A stretch of DNA of 64,000 nt, from NCBI GenBank assembly GCA_000421005.1, contig ATWA01000001.1, positions 124,001 to 188,000 on the forward strand. The letters are read 5' to 3'. Shown piece after piece: positions 17,530-25,513 of this stretch; position 1 is the stretch's first letter, and every line of letters begins with the position of its first letter. A program made the position numbers and the translations under genes. This DNA is from Clostridiales bacterium NK3B98 (GTDB lineage: Bacteria > Bacillota > Clostridia > Oscillospirales > Oscillospiraceae). The notes beneath the pieces are model-generated. The model worked only from the letters and a program-made list of their open reading frames with translations, made no database searches and was not told where the DNA came from.

Positions 17530-18165
17530 ATGAAGCTCCCGGAGCAATTTGGACGCAGACTGGTCATGACCACGGTGGGCGTGGCGCTGTCCGGCGTGGC
17601 GGTGGGATTCTTTCAGGCGTCGGTGTTTGGGGTAGACCCCTTCCAGTGCTTTGCGCAGGGACTTTGGACGCTGTTCCCCGGTCTGGGGTACGGACTGTTC
17701 TACACCCTGCTCAATCTGGCGCTGCTGGTGGTGGATGCCCTGCTGGACCGGCACTATATCGGCATTGCCACCTTTATCAACCTGTTTCTGCTGGGCTATC
17801 TGGTTACCTTCTCCAAGGACTGCATTGACGCAGTGGTGCCAAACCCCGGACTGGCTGGGCGGGTGGTGCTGCTGGGCATCGGGGTGATTTTAGGCGCTGT
17901 GGCTGCGGCGCTGTACTACACCTCGGATTTGGGTGTGTCCACCTATGACACCATCGCCCTCTCCCTCAGCGACAAAAAGCTGACCGTGGCGGGACACGTC
18001 ATCCCCTTCCAATACATCCGCATTACCACCGACGTGGTTTGCGTGGTCATTGGCTTCGTGTGCGGCGCTGTGGTGGGAATCGGAACCTTGATTTCCGCCT
18101 TCTTCACCGGGCCGCTGGTGGCGTGGTTCAAAACCCATCTGGCGGAGCCGATGCTGAAACAATAA
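17530..18165 (+). CDS. YczE/YitT-like integral membrane protein
   Basis: This 211-residue protein has about five or six membrane helices. The pattern GVALSGVAVGFFQASVFGVDPFQ near the N-terminus and DLGVSTYDTIALSL further on resembles the YczE (YyaS/YczE) family of membrane proteins of unknown function. It has a GGAGG site, lies 20 bases after the YesL-like gene, and is the last gene before a strong hairpin. Substrate unknown. Confidence 0.82.
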   Translation: MKLPEQFGRRLVMTTVGVALSGVAVGFFQASVFGVDPFQCFAQGLWTLFPGLGYGLFYTLLNLALLVVDALLDRHYIGIATFINLFLLGYLVTFSKDCIDAVVPNPGLAGRVVLLGIGVILGAVAAALYYTSDLGVSTYDTIALSLSDKKLTVAGHVIPFQYIRITTDVVCVVIGFVCGAVVGIGTLISAFFTGPLVAWFKTHLAEPMLKQ

Positions 18166-18175
18166 CACAAAAAAT

Positions 18176-18217
18176 ACCAACCCCGGCGGCACGTTCTCAA
18201 CTGCCGCCGGGGTTGGT
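18176..18217. terminator. Terminator between convergent genes
   Basis: A perfect 16-bp stem (18176-18191 with 18202-18217) lies between convergent genes. On the minus strand it is followed by a run of T's, making it a strong terminator for the antiporter gene; it can also block transcripts from the left. Confidence 0.88.
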
Positions 18218-18229
18218 CTGTCTGGGAAT

Positions 18230-19534
18230 TTATTTGGAGACAGCTTCCTTTTTGGGAAATCTGGCTCTGTTCTTTTCGTCCGAGGACTTGAGGGAAATCT
18301 CACCTGCCTGCTGCAAGGCCATTTTGGTCATCAGCGGACCTGCCAGCTCATAGACCAGCACGGAGAAGAGGATGATATTCCGAATGGTGCCGCCCTGCTC
18401 CGGACCCAGCTTTTGCGCCGTCAGCACCATACCCAGCGCCACGCCTGCCTGCGGGAACAGGGTCACGCCCAGATACTTCCGCACCGTGTCGTTACAGTGC
18501 ATCATGGTGCTGCTCAGCCATGCGCCGGTGTACTTGCCAAGACAGCGCGTCAGAATGTAAACCACGCCGATGAGCAGAATCACCGGATAGCGGAACACGG
18601 TCAGGTCCAGCTCCGCACCGGAGAGGACGAAGAACACCGCGTACAGAGGAGAGGTCCACTTGGAGGAACGGGTCATAATGTCGGTGGAGTACTGGCACAG
18701 GTTGCAGAACATGGTGCCCAGCATCATGCACACCAGAAGAGCGGAGAAGGAGATTTTCAGCTCGCCCCCCAGAGGAATCTCCACCGAGGCGAGGGCGATG
18801 GTCATAATGACAAAGGAGATGGTCAGGGAGACACGGTTGGAGTTGGAGAAGAACAGCTTTTCCACCACCGTCAGCAGCGCCCCCATGAAAGAGCCCAGAA
18901 TCAGGGAACAGACAATCTCCAGCAGGGGATTGACCAGCACTGACACAATGCTCAGCGCACCTCCCTCAATGGCCTCGGCAATGCCAAAGCTGATGGCGAA
19001 CACCACCAGACCTACCGCATCATCCAGTGCCACAATGGGCAGCAGCAGGTCGGTCAACGGGCCTTTTGCCTTGTATTGCCGTACCACCATCAGGGTGGCG
19101 GCAGGGGCGGTGGCGGAGGCGATTGCGCCAAGGACGATGGCCACCGGAAGGGGCAGCACCTCAGGGCCAAGGACGAAATGCAGCCCGATCAAAGCGGCGT
19201 CTACCAGAAGTGTTGCCATCACCGCCTGGATGATGCCAATGACAGTGGCGGTTTTGCCCGTCTGTTTCAGTTGTGCCAGCCGGAACTCGTTGCCAATATC
19301 AAAGGCGATAAAGCCCAGCGCCACATTGGACAGGATGCTCACCCGTTCCACCTCCTCCATGGAGGTGAAACCGAAGCCTTCTATGCCCAGCAGTCCCAGA
19401 CAGTAGGGGCCGATGAGTACGCCGGCAATCAAAAAGGCGGTGACATCAGGAAATTTCAAATGCAGTACCTTGAACAACCGGGTCATCATCAGACCGGAGA
19501 ACAGGGCGATGGAGGTGGATAGTAAAACGGACAT
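18230..19534 (-). CDS. Cation:proton antiporter (CPA2/Kef-type membrane domain)
   Basis: This 434-residue protein has about 12 membrane helices and the Na_H_exchanger features FPDVTAFLIAGVLIGPY, FIAFDIGNEF, AIASATAPAATLMVV and the ion-binding LDDAVGLVVF. It lacks a TrkA-N nucleotide-binding domain, ending in a short basic tail. It should exchange Na+ or K+ for H+ across the cytoplasmic membrane. It is transcribed alone. Confidence 0.9.
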   Translation of the reverse strand: MSVLLSTSIALFSGLMMTRLFKVLHLKFPDVTAFLIAGVLIGPYCLGLLGIEGFGFTSMEEVERVSILSNVALGFIAFDIGNEFRLAQLKQTGKTATVIGIIQAVMATLLVDAALIGLHFVLGPEVLPLPVAIVLGAIASATAPAATLMVVRQYKAKGPLTDLLLPIVALDDAVGLVVFAISFGIAEAIEGGALSIVSVLVNPLLEIVCSLILGSFMGALLTVVEKLFFSNSNRVSLTISFVIMTIALASVEIPLGGELKISFSALLVCMMLGTMFCNLCQYSTDIMTRSSKWTSPLYAVFFVLSGAELDLTVFRYPVILLIGVVYILTRCLGKYTGAWLSSTMMHCNDTVRKYLGVTLFPQAGVALGMVLTAQKLGPEQGGTIRNIILFSVLVYELAGPLMTKMALQQAGEISLKSSDEKNRARFPKKEAVSK

Positions 19535-19605
19535 AACAGCATTCGCGGCCTTTCACTAAAGATTGCTGATTTTCTTGTTTTTCCTCATTTTTTTCAGCAC
19601 AGGAC

Positions 19606-19633
19606 ATTATAGACCTTTCCCGGAGAAATGCAA
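19606..19633 (-). promoter_or_regulatory. Probable promoter of the antiporter gene
   Basis: On the minus strand, TATAAT (19606-19611) is perfect; a TTGCAT at 19628-19633 lies 16 bases upstream. The start would be about 70 bases before the ATG. Confidence 0.6.
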
Positions 19634-19639
19634 GGGGCA

Positions 19640-19670
19640 AAGCAACGCCCCCGGAGGTTTCCTCCGGGGG
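19640..19670 (-). terminator. Intrinsic terminator of hydF
   Basis: A perfect 10-bp GC-rich stem (CCCCCGGAGG / CCTCCGGGGG, 19648-19657 and 19661-19670) stands 6 bases after the hydF stop. The following tail CGTTGCTTTG is only moderately T-rich. Confidence 0.75.
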
Positions 19671-19676
19671 TAAGGG

Positions 19677-20882
19677 TCAGAGCAAAGCCCCGGCGTCCGG
19701 GAACAGCGCCAGACTGCGCTTCAAAATCCCGTGCATCTGGGCAATGGCCACGCCGTAGTTCACCATGGGCACCCCGGCGGCAGCGGCGCAGGAAGCCCGG
19801 TGCCCCATCTCCTGGGCGTTCAGCATACAGCCGCCGCAGTGGACAATGAGGGCGTAAGGGGACAGGTCTTCCGGGAAGGTGCCCCCGGAGGTGAAGGAGA
19901 ATTCCGGCTCCGCCCCGGAAAACGCCCGAATCCAGCCGGGCAGCTTCACCGAACCGATGTCGTTGCATTGGCGGTGATGGGTGCAGCCCTCGGAAATCAG
20001 CACCCTGTCCCCGTCCCGCAGCCGGGAAAGGGCAGCCGCCCCCTGTACCTGCTGCAACAGATTGCCTTTGTACCGGGCAAAGAGGATGGAGAAGGAGGTG
20101 AGGGGGATTTCTGACGGCACAATGGGGGCGATTTTTCCAAACACCTGAGAGTCGGTAATGACCATGCGGGGCGGCTGCCGCAGTCCTGCCAGACAGCCGG
20201 ACAGCTCCTCCGGCTGACAGACTGCCATGGAGCAGTGGGCGTCCAAAATGTCCCGGATGGTCTGCTGCTGGGGGAGAATCAGTCTGCCCTTGGGGGCGGA
20301 CTCGTCCACGGGAATCACCAAAACCACGGTGTCACCGGGGGAGAGCAGGTCAGCCACCACCCGGCGCTCCTCCGTTTTCAGCCGGGCAAAGCTGCCCAGC
20401 CGCTCCTTCAGCGCCGAAATGCCTGTTCCGGTTTTGGCGCTGACATAGAGGGCGGCATCTCCCAGCGGGGGAAGGTCAGAGAGCAGGTCGCATTTGTTCC
20501 ACACCACCAGATAGGGCAGTTTTCGCTGTTGCAGCAGGGCTTCCAGCTCTCGGTCTTCCGTCTGTATCCCCGTTTCGGCATCGATCACCAACACGGCGAT
20601 GTCCGTCTTTGCCAGCGTTTCCCGGGTTTTTTGTACCCGCTTTTCTCCCAGTGCGCCCTCGTCGTCCAGACCGGGGGTGTCGATGATGACCACAGGGCCA
20701 AGGGGCAGCAGCTCCATGGCCTTGCGTACCGGGTCGGTGGTGGTGCCCTTTACGTCAGACACCACCGCCAACTCCTGCCCGGTGACTGCATTGACCAGCG
20801 AGGACTTGCCAGCGTTGCGGCGGCCATAAAAGCCGATGTGGATGCGGTTGGCGGAGGGGGTATCGTTCAGGTTTGTGGACAT
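19677..20882 (-). CDS. hydF: [FeFe]-hydrogenase maturation GTPase HydF
   Basis: HydF is the GTPase scaffold on which the 2Fe subcluster of the H-cluster is assembled before transfer to the hydrogenase. The Walker A GRRNAGKS is at 20-27, followed by KGTTTDPV and DTPGLDDEG; NKCD is the base-recognition motif. The C-terminal iron-sulfur ligands are present as CTH and HCGGC. The ATG at 20882 gives 401 residues and is preferred to the GTG at 20894, which abuts the GGAAGG site. It is last in the hydE-hydG-hydF run. No hydrogenase gene is in the window. Confidence 0.95.
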   Translation of the reverse strand: MSTNLNDTPSANRIHIGFYGRRNAGKSSLVNAVTGQELAVVSDVKGTTTDPVRKAMELLPLGPVVIIDTPGLDDEGALGEKRVQKTRETLAKTDIAVLVIDAETGIQTEDRELEALLQQRKLPYLVVWNKCDLLSDLPPLGDAALYVSAKTGTGISALKERLGSFARLKTEERRVVADLLSPGDTVVLVIPVDESAPKGRLILPQQQTIRDILDAHCSMAVCQPEELSGCLAGLRQPPRMVITDSQVFGKIAPIVPSEIPLTSFSILFARYKGNLLQQVQGAAALSRLRDGDRVLISEGCTHHRQCNDIGSVKLPGWIRAFSGAEPEFSFTSGGTFPEDLSPYALIVHCGGCMLNAQEMGHRASCAAAAGVPMVNYGVAIAQMHGILKRSLALFPDAGALL

Positions 20883-20904
20883 GGAAAACCACACCTTCCT
20901 TGCA

Positions 20905-20954
20905 GGGGCGATTCACAAATCGCCCGGGTTGTAGAGGCGCAACAGCGTGCGCCC
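20905..20954. repeat. Two short palindromic repeats of the GGGGCG...CGCCC type
   Basis: GGGGCGATTCACAAATCGCCC (20905-20925) and GAGGCGCAACAGCGTGCGCCC (20934-20954) are imperfect relatives of the palindromes at 2738 and 7881. They fill the gap between hydG and hydF. Confidence 0.7.
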
Positions 20955-20972
20955 GCAGAAACGGCATCCCGC

Positions 20973-22421
20973 TCAGAACCGAAAATCTCTCCGGTTGGAG
21001 GAACGGATGGCGGCAATGTTCTCGGCGGCAATCTGACGAACCTTTTCTTTTGGAATCTTGTTCAGCTCCCGGTCAATCATGGCGTAGCCCACCTGTTTGG
21101 TCTCCTCGGAGGCGTAATCCTCCAAATACTCTGCCAAGGTCATCAGGGCGTTGGGGTGGCAGCAGTTGAGAATCTGACCGTTTTTGCACAGCGCCATAAA
21201 CCGGTCTCCGGTGCGTCCCTCCCGGTAGCAGGCGGTGCAGAAGGAGGGGATGTGGTCGCTCTCCATGAGCCAGCGCACCACCTCGTCCAGCGTCCGCTGG
21301 TCGGACACGTCAAACTGCTCGGTGTCGGTGGGACGGATTTCCTCAGTGTAGCCGCCCACAGAGGTGCGGGAGGCGCCGCTGACCTGAGAGATGCCCACTT
21401 GCAGCATCCGCTGCCGCACCTGTTCAGACTCACGGGTGGAGATAATCATGCCGGTGTAAGGGACAGCGAGACGGATGCAGGCGGCGATTTTGGTGAAGGT
21501 CTCGTCGTCAATGCCGTTGTCAAACATATCCGGGTCAATGTCGTCTGCCCGCTTCACCCGGGGAACGCTGATGGTGTGGGGGCCCACTCCGTGAACCGCC
21601 TCCAAATGCTCTGCGTGCATCAGCAGCCCGGCAAATTCGTATTTGTACATCTCCAGACCGAAGAGGACGCCCAGACCCACATCATCAATGCCGCCCTCCA
21701 TGGCCCGGTCCATGGCCTCGGTGTGATAGTCATAGTCATGCTTGGGTCCGGTGGGGTGAAGCTGCTCATAGCTCTTTTTGTGGTAGGTCTCCTGAAACAG
21801 GATGTAGGTGCCAATGCCCGCTTCTTTCAGCTTCCGGTAGTTCTCCACGGTGGTGGCGGCGATGTTCACGTTCACCCGGCGGATGTCGCCGTTTTTGTGG
21901 TGGACGCTGTAAATGGTGTGAATACAGTCCAAAATGTACTCAATGGGGTTGTTTTTGGGGTCCTCTCCCGCCTCAATGGCAAGGCGCTTGTGCCCCATGT
22001 CCTGCAAGGCGATGACCTCTGCCCGCACTTCCTCCTGGGTCAGCTTCTTCCGGGGGATATGGCGGTTTTTGGCGTGATAGGGGCAGTAGACGCAGCCGTT
22101 GACGCAGTAGTTGGACAGATACAGCGGGGCAAACAGCACAATCCGGTTGCCGTAGAAGGCCAGCTTGATTTCCTCCGCAATCTCATACATCCGCTGAATC
22201 TTCTCGGGAATCTCACAGGCCAGCAGCACAGAGGCCTCCCGGTGGGTCAGCCCGGCGCAGGTGCAGCCGTTGCCGTTTTTCACCGGGCGTGCCTTTTCCA
22301 AAATCTGGTCAATCAGCTCCACGTTGTTCTTGTTGGCTTCCGCATAGGCGAGGGTGGCCTCAATTTCCTCGTGGTTGATGAATTCCTCAGCCTTCAGGGA
22401 GGCGGGGTTGTAAATTGCCAT
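20973..22421 (-). CDS. hydG: [FeFe]-hydrogenase maturase HydG (radical SAM tyrosine lyase)
   Basis: HydG splits tyrosine to give the CO and CN ligands of the H-cluster, releasing p-cresol. The 482-residue product has the radical SAM CX3CX2C motif CVNGCVYC and the C-terminal auxiliary cluster motif CTAC with a further CC pair about 22 residues on (FMALCKNGQILNCC), both diagnostic of HydG. GISQVSGASRTSVGGY is another conserved block. ATG at 22421 has an AAAGGAG site. It lies between hydE and hydF, separated from hydE by a 307-base gap that contains the dispersed repeat. Confidence 0.97.
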   Translation of the reverse strand: MAIYNPASLKAEEFINHEEIEATLAYAEANKNNVELIDQILEKARPVKNGNGCTCAGLTHREASVLLACEIPEKIQRMYEIAEEIKLAFYGNRIVLFAPLYLSNYCVNGCVYCPYHAKNRHIPRKKLTQEEVRAEVIALQDMGHKRLAIEAGEDPKNNPIEYILDCIHTIYSVHHKNGDIRRVNVNIAATTVENYRKLKEAGIGTYILFQETYHKKSYEQLHPTGPKHDYDYHTEAMDRAMEGGIDDVGLGVLFGLEMYKYEFAGLLMHAEHLEAVHGVGPHTISVPRVKRADDIDPDMFDNGIDDETFTKIAACIRLAVPYTGMIISTRESEQVRQRMLQVGISQVSGASRTSVGGYTEEIRPTDTEQFDVSDQRTLDEVVRWLMESDHIPSFCTACYREGRTGDRFMALCKNGQILNCCHPNALMTLAEYLEDYASEETKQVGYAMIDRELNKIPKEKVRQIAAENIAAIRSSNRRDFRF

Positions 22422-22481
22422 AACAGTTCTCCTTTTTTGATGGTGAAGTTGGTTATCCGGATCATTCAGTCAGTGCAATAT

Positions 22482-22688
22482 CGGCTCCCTCCGTCACCTT
22501 CGGTGACACCTCCCTCTGAGAGGGAGGCACTGGCGAAACCTTTTTACCTTCCGTCTTTGCCAATGGCCCCCTCTTAGAGTGAGCCCGTCTCGGAAACGTG
22601 CCGGTGGCACGTTTCAGGGCGAGTGGGATGAAATGCCGAAGGCACTCCTCTGCGAAAGGCTGTCAGCGCAGCTGACTGGGGGAGAGTC
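22482..22688 (-). repeat. Dispersed structured repeat, copy B (inverted)
   Basis: Read on the minus strand, this block follows copy A (2761-2968) from end to end with the same hairpin order and nearly the same length (207 versus 208). Several differences preserve base pairing: the outer pair of the ACGTGCC...GGCACGT stem is A-T in one copy and G-C in the other, and the last hairpin is CCGCC-GGCGG in one and TCACC-GGTGA in the other. It occupies most of the hydE-hydG gap. Confidence 0.85.
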
Positions 22689-22728
22689 CTGCAAGCTGAC
22701 TCATCTGGATACTCATAATGATAAATGT

Positions 22729-23775
22729 TTATATCCGTTTTACGTCCCCTCTGTGGGTAACGACACGGTAGCCGATGGACTCCATCCGCCCTTCCAGACA
22801 GCCCCGGCACTGAGCGGATTCCTCCCCGGTGCAGATTTTGTTGTCGTACAGCTCATAGTCTCCCCGCACCGCCACAGGGGACAGGTTGGGCATGACCACA
22901 TTTGCCCCGGCAAGAATGCCCTGTTCCCGTCCGGTGGGATGGATGGTGCCAAGGGCGGTGGTGGCGGGCAGCAGCACCGGGGGATGAATCAGCCGAATCA
23001 CCGACAGCAGAAAGCAGGTCAGCTCCACCGTGCCCCCCGGCTTGTCCCGGAAGGGAGTTTCGTGATGAGGGACAAAGGGACCGATGCCGCACATATCCGG
23101 GTGAAAGGTCTCGATGAACTTCAAATCCTGAGCCAATTGTGCGCTGGTCTGTCCCGGCGAGCCCACCATAAACCCACAGCCCACCTGATAGCCAATCTCC
23201 CGCAAATCCCGGAGACAGCGCATCCGGTTTTCAAAGGACATCTCAGGGGGATGGAGGGCGGCGTAGTGGACAGGGTCGGCGGTCTCGTGGCGGAGAAGGT
23301 AGCGGTCAGCTCCGGCGTCAAACAGCCGCTGATAGCTCTCCCGGCTTCGCTCCCCCAGCGACAGGGTAACGGCGCACCCGGGACAGGCGGACTTGATTTT
23401 TTCTATCAGCACACAGAGAAGCGGGTCGGTATAGTACCCGTCCTCGCCCCCCTGCAACACAAAGGTGCGAAAGCCCAGCGCATACCCCTCTTTGGCACAG
23501 TCCAGAATCTGCTCCGGGGTGAGCCGGTAGCGGTGACAGGAGCGGTTGCTCCTGCGGATGCCGCAATAGAGACAGTCGTTTTTGCAGATGTTGCTGATCT
23601 CAATTAAGCCCCGGACATATACGTCGGTTCCGTAGATGGATTGGCGCACCTCCACCGCCCGGTGTGCCAGCTCCCGGGCAAGCTCCGGGGTGCGGCTGTC
23701 AATCAGGGCGGCATATTCGTCCAGAGTAAGCGAATGGGCGGCAGACAGCTTGTCAATCAGGGTTTCCGGCGGCAT
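22729..23775 (-). CDS. hydE: [FeFe]-hydrogenase maturase HydE (radical SAM)
   Basis: HydE is the radical SAM enzyme thought to act on the HydG product to build the dithiomethylamine-bridged precursor of the H-cluster. The 348-residue product carries CKNDCLYC near residue 65, then GIRRSN and LQGGEDGYY, which are HydE features. The ATG at 23775 is preceded by AAGGAGGG; an upstream GTG/ATG extension would cross the leader hairpin. It is the first hyd gene, and its mRNA must pass through the terminator-like hairpin at 23800-23827. Confidence 0.95.
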   Translation of the reverse strand: MPPETLIDKLSAAHSLTLDEYAALIDSRTPELARELAHRAVEVRQSIYGTDVYVRGLIEISNICKNDCLYCGIRRSNRSCHRYRLTPEQILDCAKEGYALGFRTFVLQGGEDGYYTDPLLCVLIEKIKSACPGCAVTLSLGERSRESYQRLFDAGADRYLLRHETADPVHYAALHPPEMSFENRMRCLRDLREIGYQVGCGFMVGSPGQTSAQLAQDLKFIETFHPDMCGIGPFVPHHETPFRDKPGGTVELTCFLLSVIRLIHPPVLLPATTALGTIHPTGREQGILAGANVVMPNLSPVAVRGDYELYDNKICTGEESAQCRGCLEGRMESIGYRVVTHRGDVKRI

Positions 23776-23896
23776 AGCATCCCTCCTTGGGAATAAAAAG
23801 CGCCGCACTCCGGGAAGAGTACGGCGCAATGACCCCAGCAGGGCAGAGACAAAACGTACCTTCCCGCTGGGTGCGTAACCTTGCGGTCAGAATGAG
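23776..23896 (-). promoter_or_regulatory. Unrecognised structured leader of hydE with internal terminator
   Basis: Only 126 bases separate the metY stop from the hydE ATG, and they contain a full terminator hairpin (next entry) only 24 bases before the ATG. Upstream of it, CTGACC (near 23888) can pair with GGTCA (near 23832), enclosing a CCCAGC...GCTGGG stem. A GGTACG segment could pair instead with CGTACT of the terminator stem. I do not recognise a known riboswitch class here. Readthrough from metY followed by attenuation is the simplest reading. Confidence 0.55.
23792..23827 (-). terminator. Terminator hairpin between metY and hydE
   Basis: On the minus strand, GCGCCGTACTC (23817-23827) pairs with GAGTGCGGCGC (23800-23810) over 11 positions including one T-G pair, followed by TTTTTATT. 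Confidence 0.85.
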
Positions 23897-23901
23897 AAAA
23901 A

Positions 23902-25197
23902 TCAGGAATGGAGGGCAGAGAGTGCCTGCTCCACGTCGGCGAGAATGTCGTCCACATTCTCAATGCCCACGCTGAGACGGATCAGGTCGGGACCCACTCC
24001 GGCGGCCACCAGCTCCTCGTCGCTGAGCTGACGATGGGTGGAGGAGGCGGGGTGGAGAACGCAGGTATGGGCATCCGCCACATGGGTGGCGATCATAGCC
24101 AGCTTGAGATGGGCCATAAAGGTCTCGGCGGCGGAACGTCCCCCCTTGACGCCGAAGGAGATGACGCCGCAGGTGCCATGGGGCATGTACTTCCGGGCCC
24201 GCTCATAATACTGGTTTCCGGGCAGACCGGGATAGTTCACCCACGCCACCTGAGGATGATTTTGCAGGAACTCCGCCACCTTCTGAGCGTTCTCACAGTG
24301 CCGGGGCATACGGACATGGAGGCTCTCCAAACCCAGATTGAGCAGGAAGGCGTTCATGGGTGCGGGAATGGAGCCCAGGTCACGCATGAGCTGTGCAGTG
24401 GCTTTGGTGATATAAGCGCCTTCTTTGCCGAAACGCTCCGCGTAGGTGATGCCGTGATAGCTCTCGTCCGGAGTGCAGAGCCCGGGGAACTTGTCTGCGT
24501 GCGCCATCCAGTCAAACTTGCCGGAGTCCACGATGACGCCGCCCACCCCGCAGTCATGGCCGTCCATGTACTTGGTGGTGGAGTGGATGACGATATCCGC
24601 ACCCCACTCAAAGGGACGGCAGTTGATGGGGGTGGCAAAGGTGTTGTCAATAATCAGAGGGACACCATGGGCGTGGGCGGCATTCGCAAAGCGCTCAATG
24701 TCCAGCACCACCAGCGCCGGGTTGGCGATGGTCTCTCCGAAAACTGCCTTGGTGTTGGGCTGGAAAGCGGCTTCCAGCTCTTCGTCGGAGCAATCCGGGT
24801 CCACAAAGGTGAACGCAATGCCCATCTTCCGCATGGTCACGTTGAAGAGGTTGTAGGTGCCGCCGTAGATGGTGGAGGAAGCCACAACGTGATCCCCGGC
24901 GGAACAGATATTGAACACCGAGAAGAAGGAAGCAGCCTGCCCGGAGGAGGTGAGCATAGCGGCGGTGCCCCCCTCCAGAGCGGCGATCTTTGCTGCCACA
25001 TAGTCGTTGGTGGGATTTTGCAGACGGGTATAGAAGTATCCGCTCTCCTCCAGATCAAACAGCTTGCCCATGGCCTCAGAGCTGTCGTACTTAAAGGTGG
25101 TGCTCTGAACAATGGGAATCATCCGGGGCTCGCCGTTTTTTGGGGAGTAGCCGGCCTGAATACAGTTGGTTTCAATCTTCCAATTGGGATCACTCAT
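23902..25197 (-). CDS. metY: O-acetylhomoserine sulfhydrylase (Cys/Met metabolism PLP enzyme)
   Basis: This 431-residue PLP enzyme of the Cys/Met metabolism family would form homocysteine from O-acetylhomoserine and sulfide. Length and blocks such as SDPNWKIETNCIQAGY, GGTAAMLTSSGQAA, IIDNTFATP, the PLP-lysine motif STTKYMDGH and LHPASSTHRQLSDEEL match the MetY/Cys-Met group. ATG 25197 follows a GGAGTG site and starts the family's usual N-terminus; an in-frame extension to 25266 is rejected. It lies directly upstream of hydE. Confidence 0.93.
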   Translation of the reverse strand: MSDPNWKIETNCIQAGYSPKNGEPRMIPIVQSTTFKYDSSEAMGKLFDLEESGYFYTRLQNPTNDYVAAKIAALEGGTAAMLTSSGQAASFFSVFNICSAGDHVVASSTIYGGTYNLFNVTMRKMGIAFTFVDPDCSDEELEAAFQPNTKAVFGETIANPALVVLDIERFANAAHAHGVPLIIDNTFATPINCRPFEWGADIVIHSTTKYMDGHDCGVGGVIVDSGKFDWMAHADKFPGLCTPDESYHGITYAERFGKEGAYITKATAQLMRDLGSIPAPMNAFLLNLGLESLHVRMPRHCENAQKVAEFLQNHPQVAWVNYPGLPGNQYYERARKYMPHGTCGVISFGVKGGRSAAETFMAHLKLAMIATHVADAHTCVLHPASSTHRQLSDEELVAAGVGPDLIRLSVGIENVDDILADVEQALSALHS

Positions 25198-25233
25198 GGA
25201 AATCACTCCGTTTCGCAGGGTAAAGGGGGCTGG

Positions 25234-25285
25234 ATGGCACCCCTTATCTCGGTGCCATTCTACCACACCTGCCCCGACAGAACAA
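25234..25285 (-). promoter_or_regulatory. Possible metY promoter with palindromic operator
   Basis: On the minus strand, TTGTTC (25280-25285) and TAGAAT (25257-25262) are 17 bases apart. The palindrome ATGGCACC (25251-25258 on this strand) / GGTGCCAT (25234-25241), with a 9-base centre, would cover the transcription start, as expected for a repressor site. No SAM riboswitch is present. Confidence 0.45.
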
Positions 25286-25398
25286 GAGTTCCGGTTGAAA
25301 AAGTAGCGTATCCCTGTGGAACAGCAAATGCCTCAGATAGGAAGAAGAAATTTCAAAAAAGTCATTGACATTTTGGAAATTTTGGTGTTTTCTCTGGT

Positions 25399-25420
25399 GG
25401 TTTTATGGTAAAATAAAACC
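25399..25420 (+). promoter_or_regulatory. Palindrome over the likely -10 of the two-HTH regulator gene
   Basis: GGTTTTAT (25399-25406) and ATAAAACC (25413-25420) form perfect 8-base arms around GGTAAA. A TAAAAT at 25409-25414 could be the -10 box (a -35 is weak), so the palindrome may be an autoregulatory site. The rest of the 316-base gap between metY and the regulator shows no gene; a small GCGCC...GGCGC hairpin lies just before the ribosome site. Confidence 0.4.
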
Positions 25421-25513
25421 GTAAAAACATGAAATCCGGTAACAGGTCTGCTCAGGCATGGGCAGAGGGCCGCTGGAACGCGCCGGAAGACTGGCGCAAA
25501 GGGGGGAACGGTC

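Noticed and set aside
20235-22577. Open frame of about 780 codons on the plus strand over hydF and hydG
   Set aside because: It is antisense to HydF and HydG, whose Cys motifs and GTPase motifs are intact.
22579-23607. Plus-strand open frame through the repeat and hydE
   Set aside because: It combines the non-coding repeat with antisense of hydE; no conserved domain and no ribosome site.
23776-23896. Cyclic di-GMP, preQ1 or THF riboswitch in the hydE leader
   Set aside because: None of the conserved cores of these classes could be matched; the leader is reported as unrecognised.
25198-25300. SAM riboswitch or T-box before metY
   Set aside because: The conserved SAM-I core and the T-box core are both absent; only a palindrome and weak promoter are seen.
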